A program made the position numbers and the translations under genes. A DNA stretch of 64,000 nt from Physcia stellaris. Its lineage: Eukaryota; Ascomycota; Lecanoromycetes; Caliciales; Physciaceae. Below, piece after piece: positions 41,791-52,581 of the stretch. Under the pieces are notes generated by a model. It was not told the origin of the DNA, made no database searches, and saw only the letters and a program-made list of their open reading frames with translations. Numbering within the stretch: position 1 is the first letter of the stretch; the number at the start of each line of letters is the position of its first letter. Location of the stretch: assembly GCA_018902385.1 (NCBI GenBank), contig JABSSW010000042.1:1-64000 (forward strand). The letters run 5' to 3'.

Positions 41791-42912
41791 CTATCCCTCC
41801 ATTCCTCCTCCTATCGGCCGGCGGTTCGAGGGGTATCGTTGGCGGAGCCGTCGGTAGTCGAACAGGCCATTGCTGAAGCTGGAACGACCGAAGCAGGTGC
41901 AACAAACGTGATCTGGGGGCGGAGATCGAAAGGACGGCGGAGACGTAGGCGGAGATGTAGGAGGCCAAGGCCATGCGAATGAGGACCTTGATGAGGACCT
42001 TGGCTGCAGCGAGGTGTAGGAGATGCCTGCCATTTTGTATGGCGAAAAGGCCGATTTCTCTAGCAGAGCAGAAGCAGGGCGGATCGGTTCCGCAGGCGTA
42101 TGCTGCTGAAAACTCTTCGGATTCGGGCTTTTCAGACCCTGACTAATCGGTGCCTTCTGATTGGATGCAGGCAGGAAGTATGCGGTGATTCGTGACTGGT
42201 AGGGAGTGCCAGGGCTTCGTGGAGAATGACGGCGCTTTTGGTGCTGCGGTAGGCCAAATGGTCTGGGCTTCCCACGAAACATGCGGACCAGGTCATCGAT
42301 TGTAAGGTGGGGCTTCGAAGCCGATTTTCGAAGCATTGGTGGAGGTGTTGCGGGAGGAGTAGGCAGCGGGCACGTTGTTGATGCTGTCTCCACACGCTTT
42401 GACGTTATTTTGGGTGTAGGTAGTGGGAGACGCGAGCGTTTTGGCGAGGTCCAGGATATCTGCTTTGGTGTTGCAGCAGGGGTAGCAGGCGGAGTAGGTA
42501 GATTTCTCAGCCGTTCTGAAGATGTGACTGGTCTAGATATCGAGATTTTTGATGTTGTTGTTGGTGAGATGATTGATTGAGTTGTTTGTGAGATTGTTGA
42601 TGAAATTGTTGAGATTTTATCTTTCTTTCTATTGAAGCTTCGTCTCGAAACTTTAACTATCTTCTTCGTGTGGTGTTGACGAATGTGCTCGTGAAGTTTA
42701 TTCTTTGAATCGAAGACTTTTTCGCAGTGCTTGCAGACGACTTTCTGACAAACAATCTGAGTATGTTGTAGCAAACGTGTCAACGAGAAAAAGAATGCGA
42801 AACACTGCACGCAGAAGTGATATTGCGACGAGAAAAAGCAAACGAAGCAAAAGAAATCTCGAATTTCGAAATAGATTTTGCAGAAAATGCAATGATCAAA
42901 ACTTCTAATCAC
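41791..42912 (-). CDS. C2H2 zinc-finger protein with PIP-like tail, in element H
   Basis: A 373-codon uninterrupted frame that stops 42 bases short of the 3' LTR. The N-terminal 85 residues hold Cys/His pairs: C8/C11, C22/C25, C34/C37 with H50/C55, and a classic C2H2 finger C60-x2-C63-x12-H76-x3-H80 (CKHCEKVFDSKNKLHEHIRQ). A basic stretch (83-100) and a Ser/Thr/Pro-rich linker with repeated LPTPPATP follow (101-200). The tail has TIDDLVRMFRGKPRPFG (204-220), then QSRITAYF (239-246), which matches the PCNA-binding PIP-box pattern Qxx(I/L/M)xx(F/Y)(F/Y), then NPKSFQQHTPAEPIRPASALL. Further finger-like Cys/His pieces lie upstream at 43377-43658 (CLTCFLKLYTKYYTFKSLKKH), so the original protein may have been longer. 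Related tails occur in elements E and G. Nuclear DNA binding is inferred from the fingers; function is unknown. Confidence 0.75.
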   Translation of the reverse strand: MIRSFDHCIFCKIYFEIRDFFCFVCFFSSQYHFCVQCFAFFFSLTRLLQHTQIVCQKVVCKHCEKVFDSKNKLHEHIRQHHTKKIVKVSRRSFNRKKDKISTISSTISQTTQSIISPTTTSKISISRPVTSSERLRNLPTPPATPAATPKQISWTSPKRSRLPLPTPKITSKRVETASTTCPLPTPPATPPPMLRKSASKPHLTIDDLVRMFRGKPRPFGLPQHQKRRHSPRSPGTPYQSRITAYFLPASNQKAPISQGLKSPNPKSFQQHTPAEPIRPASALLEKSAFSPYKMAGISYTSLQPRSSSRSSFAWPWPPTSPPTSPPSFRSPPPDHVCCTCFGRSSFSNGLFDYRRLRQRYPSNRRPIGGGMEG

Positions 42913-44421
42913 TCGCTTAGATTTCTCTTGACAATTTCGCTTTCGATTTGATTTTGTTGTTGTCTGTATCAGATTAACGCAAAATCACGCAAACAATCGA
43001 ATAACAAAGTCAGCAAATTTGACTCACGATATTGATGTCGACGTTGTCGAAATCGTTGCACAAAGTTCGCAATCTCGCGAAACAAACTGAATTTCTGAAT
43101 ATCGCACAAAAGAATTGCATCGAAATAATCGATATCGGCAACAACAAAAATAGATTTCGAAATTTCGACAATAACTTCTGAAATTTCAAATCTCGTCGTT
43201 TCGAATTGTATGACGAACGAACATTCGAATGATTGTCGAAAATAATATTTTAACGATTCTTTTTCGCGATCAACGTCGAATATTTTTATCGAACAATGAA
43301 CACATTGTGTCTTGTAACAGATATCAATGTCACTGAATTCGACGACGATTAAAACATTCTTTGAATCAACGTTACGTCATTTGTCTAAACTCGCTAGTCT
43401 GTTCTCGTATGTGCTCAGAAGTTTGACGAAAAGAGCGAAAGTAAAAAAAAATTCGATTTTCGACTTTTCAACAATATCGTTCGACTCGACTTTTTGTTGA
43501 AATTGTTGAACGAGCGAACAGTGTGATGCGTTTCGAAAATGCTTTTTCAACGACTTGAAAGTGTAATATTTCGTGTATAGTTTCAAGAAGCAAGTCAGAC
43601 ATTTCATATCATTCGAATTTACTGAATTGTTTTTTTCTGAAAAGTCAACGACGATCATGATTGTCTTGAAATGAAAACGACGTGTTGCGCTGAAATAAAA
43701 TCAAATGATTAACAGATTCGCTAATCGCTCTTCGTATGTGAATAACGATTTCAACGAAAAAGAAATCGAAATCGTACGATCTGTAAAGATCGCGAAAATA
43801 AAGACTTTCATGACGACGAAACGAAATCGAAATCGAACGATTTGAAAAATCTTCTGAATGAAACAGAAAAAAGCGCGTCGATTTGACGAACAAACGCGTA
43901 TGATTTCGTCACATATTTCGAATTGTATTGAAGATGTTCGAGCACTTGTTGAGAAAAAATGCTATATCGAACAGATAGAATAAATGAAATTGACGACGAA
44001 TCGAAAAACTGTTCCGAACGAAAACGAAAAAAACACGTCTATTGAACTTGTCAACGCGTGTATTTCAGAATTTTTTCGAGTTGTAAAGAGTAAAACACTC
44101 GTGCAATCGTTGAAGAAATTGTCGAATAAATAAATAGATAAAAGTTGAAATGTTGACTCGTGCAATTATCGAAAGAATATGACGAGCAAATAGATAAAAA
44201 GACGATCAATCATTGTACGAATAGCAATAAAACGTACTCGTATTGATGTGACAATAAATTTTGCAATTGATAAATCAGATTTTGATCTTGATTGACTGAT
44301 TCGATAACATCGTTATTGAATGTCATTCAATCGTGTTGTTTTTTTTCGATCACTGATGATTAAAAAGACGTATACAACAAGTACACGTCTCTCATTAAGT
44401 AGAAGTGAAATTTTAGAATAA
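42913..44421. other. Element H upstream region, partly mutated
   Basis: AT-rich but with many CT and AG dinucleotides kept, while CC and GG are nearly absent. Finger-like Cys/His pieces on the minus strand at 43377-43658 suggest that the zinc-finger coding region extended here. No gag-like protein is recognisable. Confidence 0.5.
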
Positions 44422-44594
44422 TGTTACAATCGTGCATGATAGTCGATATTCATTAAACGAGAATTTTAAAACTAAAAAAGAAAAATGTACAGATGAAAAT
44501 CGAAATGATCTGATGTAAAGTTTGCAAATGTCAAGATTCTAATCACGTGTTTCTTTCAATTTTGCGACAATGTCTTCGAAACACGCTCGTAACA
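44422..44594 (-). repeat. Element H 5' LTR, mutated copy
   Basis: 173 bp, exactly the length of its partner, followed by the target duplication GTAAT. Confidence 0.95.
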
Positions 44595-46269
44595 GTAATT
44601 TCAATTTCAACAAATCGACAATGCGTTGAACAATGAAACAATGAAAATTATTCGAATTTGCAAATATAACGACGCGACGTTTTTTTTTGCGTTCACATCG
44701 AAACGTAATCACGTTTTCGACATACGTTTATTAACATTCAAATTGATTAAAAACATCAATTCGTTTTTCGATTGTATTTTTGAAATGTACGAATTCTTTT
44801 CACGAATTTTAAAGTTTCAAGATTTCGACGTTTTTATATTTGACACTTTCGAAATCGTAATTGTGATAAACGAAATTTGTTCATTTTCAATTATCAAATC
44901 GTTTTTTTTGTAGATTTTGAACGATTTATCGTAATCATCGTGCAATTCATGCGACGACGATTTCAAACGTTTTTCGAATTTTTGTTTTTGTCACGATTTT
45001 TATCGTTTCGACGAAATCGTTAATTTGACGAATCATTTTTTGACACGATGAAATTCGAACAAATTGAAAACAAATAACTCGTTTGATCACAGTTGTAACA
45101 CTTTTTCGCGAAAACATTCATAACGTTTAAGTTTTTTTGTTGTTTATTGTTTTGAGCGACAAAAGTTTGTGTTAATTGATTCGTCGTTGAAATTGTTCGA
45201 AAAACACGAAAAACATATTTTTTTGCGTTGACATTTTCGTGTTTCGAAACATTCGTTATCATGTTGTGCAAATTCATATTCGAATACATTTGATTTTGAT
45301 TGAAAATGTAATTTCGAATATCGATTTTGAATTCGTCACGATATTTTTTTTTGATCGCAAATTCAATAACGTGTTCGTGAATGTTTTCGTATATCGACGT
45401 GAATTTGTTATTGTAATCGACGATTTTGTTGTATGCGTCAAATTGAATGATTTCGTTGTATATTTTGAAAAATTTCTGTTGTCAATCGTGTTCGTTTTAA
45501 CGAATAAAAAAGTATTTTTTGAATTCGAATCATTTGTCATCAGATTTTTGCAAATGAACAAACAAAAAAATAAATCATTCGACAGTTTTGTTTTCGAAAT
45601 ATTGTTCGATAACGATGAAAACGTTAATTTTGTTAATTAAATGTGAATTGAACACATGAAATTTTTCGTGCTTAAAAAGAAAGTTTTTGATTTCAACATG
45701 ATTACGTTCACGTTTTTGAAAAATTGAAAAACGACGATCGATAATTTGATCATCGAAAATAATTTGCGTTTCAATTTGAACGTCAAACAAAATAAAATCA
45801 AACAAATAATCGTCATCGTTAAAATCAACGATGCTCGCAAAAAATTGATTGTGATTCATGAATAAATTGATTCGTGATGTACGTTTTCGATCGCGACGAA
45901 ATTGATCATTTAATTGAACGACGACATCATTTTCGACGACGATATTATTTTCGACAAAATCGACGTTTTTTTCGTTCGAATTTTCGACGAGTTCGTCAAC
46001 GATTTCATCGAATTGATTGTCGAATTTTGTTGCAATGTTCGCAAAATCTGAAAAATCGAAAACAATCGTACGTTGTGAAAAATCATTTGAACGATCACGA
46101 CGACGTTTTAAATTATCATTTTGAATAAACATGATGATTGATGAATAAAAAATTCTAAAAATTTTGAATTTTCAAATGAATATCAATGACAAAAAAAGCA
46201 ATTTGAATTGACAAAAAGCAATGAACACAATCAAATACATTGTAAATGTAAAAAAAATGATGTTATCAA

Positions 46270-46452
46270 TGTAAAAATTCAAAACTAATAGAATTAATAT
46301 GAAAGATCGTTTGATTTTATATAATAAATTAGTCGCAAAAAACGCATAATTGATTTTGACAAAATTCAAAATCAAAATTAGATTTTGAATTTTAGACAAA
46401 TATATCGTTTCGATTGTCGAAAGATTTTCTGTCAAGCAATCTGATCATTACA
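46270..46452 (-). repeat. Element C 5' LTR
   Basis: 183 bp; pair of 36300-36483, followed by CTTTT and then by internal B sequence. Confidence 0.9.
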
Positions 46453-46730
46453 CTTTTGAAATTTTGTTTTGAAATTTTTTTTTTGTAATTTTCAATTTTT
46501 TCAAATTCGAATTTGTTTTTTAAACGAAACAATGCGTGATAACAAAACAATACAATCAATCATAAATGCGATATTTAATTCTATAATTGTCAATTTTTCA
46601 TTTTCGATTTGATGTTCGTTTCAATTTTCAAAAAACGTTTTTTTCGTTTTTTTTCAAAAAATTGCTTGATTGTTAAATTGTTAATTATACACGAATGATG
46701 TTAATTTGATAATTATGATAATTTCTAAAA

Positions 46731-47037
46731 TGTAAAATTCAAAAAATGTGACATCAAAAATGTATAACAAAAACGATTGTATAATTAAACTAATAATTGC
46801 AAAAATAATTAGTTTGCATATTTTCAATTATATATTCAATCAATTTGTTCAATCGTACACACATTTCGAAACATATTCGAAAATATGAACTTGTTAAATT
46901 TAATCGAAAATTTGATGTTAACGTGATCAGATTGATCGTTTTCATAATTTATTCGTTTCGATGATCGAATTGCTTGTATAATTTTATCGAAATTCGATTC
47001 GCAATATTTTATTGATTTGAATTCTGAATGTTTTACA
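46731..47037. repeat. Family B LTR, right (B4)
   Basis: 307 bp, TGTAAAATTC...TTTTACA. It closes the tandem array; the Copia integrase region resumes at the next base. Confidence 0.9.
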
Positions 47038-48779
47038 TGACAATTATATTCGTGAACGATTATATTGATTACATTTGATTGTATTTGATCAAAAATAAAT
47101 TCGATTTCGTCATCGTTTTCAAGAATTTTATTCAAATGATCAAAATTCAAAAATTAACAATCGAATTTTTTCGCATGAATAACGTCAAAAAAATATCAAC
47201 AAAAAAATCGAAAAATTCATGATCGAACACGAAATTCAATGAAAATTTATTGTTTCGAATAATTCACATCAAAATGAAATGTTTGAACAAACGTTTCGTA
47301 TTATTTTCAATAAAATACGTTTTATTCTGTACGATTCGAAATTATTCAAAACGTTTTGAAAAAAAATCGCTCACACGATGATTTATTTGAAAAACATCAA
47401 TTTTATTTTTTCGAATAATATGATATCGCATGAAATCTGAAATGAACAAAAATTCGATTTATTCAATTTATATTTATTCGAAACGTTGTGTTTTTCGAAA
47501 ATGAAACACATCAAAAAATTTGACGAACAAAAAATTTGACGAACAAAAAATTAAAAAATATTTATTCGATTACGAAATTTCGAATCAATATCGTATTTGA
47601 AAATTTATTAAACGTCAAATCATTAAAATTGTTCATGTGATGTTTAACAAATATATTAAATTTGAAATCGAAAAAAAAAAATGAAAATTACAATATTTTT
47701 GATTTCAATTTTTTGATTAATCAAACAAATCAAAATTTTTTAAATAATCAATGTACGATTGCAAATATTGCAAATTCGAACGATTTGAATTCGAATTTTG
47801 CAAAATCAAATGTTGAAAAACATAATTTCGATAATTTCGACGATTATCATGATTTATCAATTGCATTTATTGAAACAATTTTATCAATTGAATCAATTAT
47901 TACAATCGAATTATCAAAATTTTGTAAATTCATTTGTACGCAAAAACAATTTGAACGCAATTACGTTCATTAACAAAATTTTAGAAACAAAAATCACGAC
48001 GATGACGAAATTGTTGATTTCGAAACACAACGCGAAAATGTCAAAATTGCGAAACAAATCAAGCAATCACGAATCATCGATATGAAATACAATATATCGC
48101 GTAATTGACAAAAAATTCAATTTTATTCTGATAAAAAACGATGAATTCAAATCGCAAAAAAAATTCGAACATCACAAACATAATGACATTTGAAAATTGT
48201 TAATGTCGTTTTTAAAAATCAACGTTATTAAAATCGTTGAATATTTTCAATCAAACGTGATTTTAGCGATGAAATCGTCAAATACAAAACACGATAAATG
48301 ACGAAAAATTTCTTGCAAATAATTGACAAAAATTATTTCGAAATTTATTCAAAAATCGCTAAATCAATGATTTGAAAATGTATATTTGCATTGATCATCG
48401 AAAACAATTGAAAAATGCATCACGTTGACGTCGTTATTGCGTTTTTTGAATTAAATTTCAAAATGAAACAATAAATACAACAATCGTTCGATTTCGAAAA
48501 AACAAAATCGAAATTCGTTTGTTCGTTGAAAAATTTTTGTATAAATTGAAACAATTTTTTCGCGAATAATATGACTGTTTGAAAAAATATTTTATTTCAT
48601 TGAATTACATTTGTTTGTTTGTGAATAATTGCGTTTTCGTATATTTTATTGACATCATATTGTCAATTTACGTTGACGATTTTTTATTAATCAATTTCAT
48701 TATCAATGATATCGATCAAATTAAAATCGATTTGAACAAACGTTTTCGCATCAAAAATTTCGATGAAATACATTTTTAT

Positions 48780-49392
48780 TGTGACGAACGTGCATCGAAT
48801 TCAACATTTGACAAAATTAACATCGTGTTAACATCGTTATTTTATCACATCGAATGTTAAAATCGAAATTCGTCTTGACGCATTCGAAAAATCAAATTTT
48901 CTACATATGTTTTTGCAAGTTTTCATGTATTTGTTTTCTATTTAGAAATTCTCGTGTAATAGAACACAATTTATAAAAAAATATTCAATATATTCGCTTA
49001 ATGACGAATGATCGATCGAGAAACATTTTGATCAATTTTGCGTTCAAATTTGTTAAAGTCGATAATTTTCATCAATTGAAAATTCAAGTTGTCAATGCGA
49101 TAAATTATCAAATTCTTTTCGTTCAATCATCAAAGTTTTTGCGCTCGTGCAATTGTTGCATATTTTGCATCGAAATCAACAACAACGTATTATTTTAACT
49201 TATTTACTCAAAGTTGTAAAGCAAAATTAGCGCAATTCAACGTTGCAACAACAACGAAAATCGTTTCATTATCGCAATAATCATGTGATTTGAAAAATTA
49301 TGTTGTTGTCAATTTTCGAAAGAATTTTTTTTAAAAAAATTTCGAGTTTGTTTGTTATGTATTAATATTATATCAATGTATGACATTTCATA
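48780..49392. repeat. Solo LTR of family E, itself interrupted
   Basis: Ends TGTGACGAACG...TGACATTTCATA, flanked by TTTAT on both sides (48775-48779, 49393-49397), inside the Copia reverse transcriptase. About 400 bp at roughly 48960-49358 is foreign to the LTR and belongs to repeat F. It has one copy of the 48-bp block that is doubled in the LTRs of element E. Confidence 0.85.
48960..49358. repeat. Repeat F, copy 1
   Basis: Shares about 250 bp with 49845-50080, beginning at ACACAATTTATAAAAAAAT. It is inserted in the solo E LTR. Ends and type are unknown; no target duplication is evident. Confidence 0.5.
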
Positions 49393-49844
49393 TTTATTTT
49401 GAAATCAAAATCATCAAAAATCGCAAAAATCGAATTATGTGATTTACGCAAAAACGTTTATCAAACAATTTGTCAAAAATTGTGATTTTGAAAATTGCAA
49501 ATCAACGTCAATTTCAATGAAATCGTATTCATTCAAAACGAATATTCATAACGATGAAATGTATCAAGCATCGAAAAACGAAAAACATTTTTTTCGCAAA
49601 ATTATTGAATTTGATCAATGATTTATTTGAATAATTCGTTCAAATATCATCGTCGCGATCAATAAATTTTCGAAATACGTTTGTAATTCAACATCAATTC
49701 ATATGCATGTTGTCATGTATATCGTTCGATATTTATCGAACATTTCGAATTTAAATTTACGATTTGAATCAAAAACGAATCACAACAAAAAATTAATAAA
49801 TTATACAAATGCATCATATGCAAAATGCGAAAATATTTCTCGTT

Positions 49845-50080
49845 TTATAAAACACAATTTATAAAAAAATGTTCAGTATATTCGCTTAACACGAATGATC
49901 GATCGAAAAAAATTTTGATCAATTTTGTTTTCGTATTTTTTAAAGTCGATAAATTCAATCAATATTTAATTCACGTTTTCAATCGAAACATACGTCAAAA
50001 TCATTTCAAATGTGTTTCAATTTTTGCAATTGTTTTTTTCGTTGTATCGTCAACAATCATGACAAATTTTTTTATATTTT
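49845..50080. repeat. Repeat F, copy 2
   Basis: Same sequence family as 48960-49358 (shared ATTCGCTTAA and CGAATGATCGATCGA blocks). It interrupts the Copia RNase H region. Boundaries are approximate. Confidence 0.5.
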
Positions 50081-50202
50081 GTTGATTGAAATTTTGAAAT
50101 TCGTTATGCGTTTTTCAACGTCGTTGAAATGACGCGTTTTGATTATATGATTGTGAAATAATCACGTTGTTTATTTTTTTTGTTTGTTGATTTCATCAAA
50201 CG

Positions 50203-50408
50203 TATTGAAAAAATCATGAATGATTATTATTTTATTGTTTTGAATTTCGTTATTTTAATAAGTTACATGCAAATGAAAACACAAAAAATATGCGAATATC
50301 AAGACATTAATTTCAACAAGAACGCATTAATTTTTTTCGTCAAATTATATCAATTGAATTTTGATTACAACATTTGCACAGCACATTTGCGAAAATTATA
50401 TTTTAATA
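50203..50408 (-). repeat. Element G LTR, left
   Basis: 206 bp, preceded by AAACG; matches 59855-60062. Confidence 0.85.
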
Positions 50409-50550
50409 TTTTTTCACAGCAATCGTTTGTGTCATTTGCTTTGTATTTTAACGAATTCAGTTTGAAGTTTTCGTGCAAACTTTTTCAACGATACGTGTTT
50501 TGAAGTTTTCGTGCAAATTCTTTCAAAACGACGAATTCTGAAACTTTTTC

Positions 50551-50630
50551 AGCGATGTGATTTTTTCAGCGATGTGATTTTTTCAATGATGTGATTTTTT
50601 CAACGATGTGATTTTTTTAGCGATGCGTTG
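50551..50630. repeat. 18-bp tandem repeat in element G
   Basis: About four and a half copies of AGCGATGTGATTTTTTC with small variations, directly after two copies of a GAAGTTTTCGTGCAAA block. Confidence 0.8.
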
Positions 50631-50884
50631 TTTGAAATTTCCGAACAAATTCTTTCAACGATGACGTAAATTTTGTAAAATTAAATCATACATCGATGCG
50701 AAGATTGCAAAAACGAACGAATCGAAATTCGATACACGTAATGATTTGAAATATGACGTGAAATCGATTTCTAAAACGTGCGATCGAATAACTGAAAAAT
50801 TGCAACGTTTTGATTATGACTTTTTTTGAAATGCGACATCGATGTGAAATTTGATATTTAAAATTGACTGAAAAATACATCATG

Positions 50885-51149
50885 TGTGACGAACGTATAT
50901 CGATTTCAACATCTGAAATCAACATTTGATCAGTCATTAGAACGTGCATCGATTTCAACATCTGAAATCAACATTTGATCAATCATTAAAATTAACATTC
51001 TTATTTTATCACATCGAGTGTTAAGATCGAAACTCGTCTATGATCAAATTTTCTACATATGTTTTGTCAAATTCTCTGTACTTGTTTTTTCATTTCGATA
51101 TTTTCGTGTAATTATGTATTAATATCATATCAATGCATGACATTTCACA
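50885..51149 (+). repeat. Element E 5' LTR
   Basis: 265 bp; contains a 48-bp block in tandem twice (CGATTTCAACATCTGAAATC...). Preceded by TCATG. Confidence 0.9.
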
Positions 51150-52580
51150 TTATATCGAAATCACTTTAATTCTTTCAAATTGTTCGGAATACGACAACTT
51201 AATCAATAAACAAGATTTCAAACAAACGCGAAAATCTAAAACGTCATCAAATTCTAAACGTGCAACGAGAACGACGTAATTTTGCTCACGTGAAATCAAA
51301 AACCTAGACGATTTGAATGAGAACAACGAAACTTTATTTCACGCGAGTCATTCATTCAAAAAACAGCGATTTCGAGTGTGAATTTTCACGAAAAAATCAT
51401 TCCGATACTCAGCGAGACGACGAGATAATTGTAAATTGTGATCGAAACGACGAACTGAATCAAACGTCGAGATTCATGATCATTGACAATAGCGAAAACA
51501 ACGACGTCTTTTTCGTCATTGATTTCATAATCATTACATATCAATAAATCAGACTTAAATCATCAAGTCACAAAAACATCATATCAGAAATATTCGATCA
51601 AAAATCGAATCAGAAATTTCGTTATTCGATCAGAAATTTTCGATCGAATTTTCATCTTCTCGATCGAATTCGAACTATCTATTTTTTTCGAAAATTCTTC
51701 AAAATTCTATTTATTTTATTCGCAATTCGATCATTCTCTTTTATTTATTCGATTGCTTTAATATTTCAATCAGAAAGCTGTACGAAAATGACTGTGATAT
51801 CAAATCAAGAAATTCTCATATTTCGATTCAACATTTTCACAATACATCAGCATTGAAACTATTCTTTTTGTTCGAAAATTAGTTCGAAAAATCATCTGTC
51901 GATTTTACATATCAGTCTTTCTTTTCTATTCATTCGATGAACTCGATATCACGTCAAAAATCAACAACACATTGAGTCAACGAATTTCGAATATTCAGTC
52001 AACGATTCGTCAAAAAAATTTGATACAAAAATCATCTATTTTCTTCGAAAACATTGTCAAGTCATATCTGTTTTTCTCATCGATTGATCATACTCTTTGA
52101 TTTCAGCGATAATTTCAATATCGATCAAAAAAATTGTTCAAGTTTTCATCAGCATCTAATATTGCATCAATTCTTTTCACTTGAGAATTTTTCAATATTC
52201 TATTTATTTATTTAGCAAATCAGCATTTGTTTTCTGTCTCGATGTTAAATTCAATATCAAGTTTTCGAAACTTTGCATCAAAAATCACTGCATCAAAAAC
52301 GTTAAGAATTTTCTAACGAAATTCTTTTTACGCATTCGATATTAACATTATCTGAAATATTTGAAAATATTTAAGAATCACATCTGTTTGTTTAGCAAAT
52401 CGATTCTGATTTTCAGTTTTTGCGATGAAGTCAATATCATTTCAATTCAAAAAACTCATATCAATCATTTTTTCAAAATTCTTTTTCAACATCACTATTC
52501 GAATCATTTTTCACGTCGAAAAATCAGTTCAAAAACGTATTCAATTATTGAACAAACAGTCTTTCTTCTTTCGCATGAGC
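51150..52580. other. Element E leader region
   Basis: Lies between the 5' LTR and the zinc-finger region. One open frame (51317-51547, rich in Asp, Glu and Asn) shows no family. The rest, including many TCAATATC- and TTCGAAAAT-type short repeats, holds nothing recognisable. Confidence 0.4.
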
Positions 52581-52581
52581 A

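Larger units (their letters stand above)
41577..44594 (-). mobile_element. LTR element H, non-autonomous, carries a C2H2 zinc-finger gene
   Basis: A 3,018-bp element with two 173-bp LTRs (41577-41749, 44422-44594; TGTTAC...GTAACA) and the target duplication GTAAT on both sides (41572-41576, 44595-44599). A purine tract on the minus strand (complement of 41750-41766) abuts the left LTR, so the element reads on the minus strand and the zinc-finger gene at 42912-41791 is in sense. No gag or pol motif is seen. The left third (41577 to about 42600, with one LTR) is GC-balanced and unmutated; the right part, with the other LTR, has lost nearly all CC/GG but keeps CT/AG. It is inserted in element C. 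The youngest insertion in the nested stack. Confidence 0.9.
36300..46452 (-). mobile_element. Ty3/Gypsy retrotransposon C, hosting element H
   Basis: A 10.15-kb span on the minus strand, about 7.1 kb without the nested element H. LTRs are 36300-36483 and 46270-46452 (184 and 183 bp, TGTAAAAATTC...GATCATTACA). CTTT(T) flanks both ends, and the unoccupied site is at about 32045-32051 in internal copy I. Parts right to left: gag 45575-46132, zinc knuckle 45020-45289 (CYNCDQTSYLFSIC), protease to RT 40913-41377, reverse transcriptase 40361-40726 (VIVYLNDILIYF), RNase H start 40088-40324 (NFCVYYRKFIKNF), integrase end 38700-38936 (RIRTHTTIDFLFFYFFYEI). A long 3' region (36484-38600) follows. H lies between the gag and protease/RT parts. 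Broken many times. Confidence 0.9.
14479..47037. mobile_element. Tandem array LTR-int-LTR-int-LTR of non-autonomous family B
   Basis: Two copies of one element in direct tandem, sharing the central LTR: LTR B1 (14479-14784), internal copy I, LTR B3 (32324-32630), internal copy II, LTR B4 (46731-47037). Internal copy I is found in 14785-14895, 21556-23835, 30534-31642 and 31955-32323 (about 3.87 kb). Internal copy II is 32631-36299 plus 46458-46730 (about 3.94 kb). The gaps are the insertions A, D, solo LTR B2 and C. No gag, protease, reverse transcriptase or integrase motif is seen in either internal copy, so B looks like a large non-autonomous LTR derivative. The short frames in it (e.g. 34597-34836 and 32948-33178, minus) resemble nothing known to me. 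The outer flanks show no 5-bp duplication. Old and heavily mutated. Confidence 0.8.
47038..50197 (+). mobile_element. Ty1/Copia fossil, right part
   Basis: Continuation of the element that begins left of 14479. Order on the plus strand: integrase core region 47040-47640 (traces such as HQNEMFEQTFRIIF and TMIYLKNINFIFSNNM), a linker (47662-48000), reverse transcriptase from about 48330 to 48779 (CVFVYFIDIILSIYVDDFLLIN with the YVDD box, near 48617-48690), then after a solo LTR insertion RT/RNase H from 49398 to about 49845 (NCDFENCKSTSISMKSY, SIHMHVV, NYTNASYAKCENISR). The end towards 50197 is unclear because an F-type repeat starts near 49845. No 3' LTR was found. Broken many times. Confidence 0.8.

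Noticed and set aside
45239-45640. 133-codon plus-strand frame
   Set aside because: It lies antisense to the gag/zinc-knuckle region of element C, with no motif of its own.
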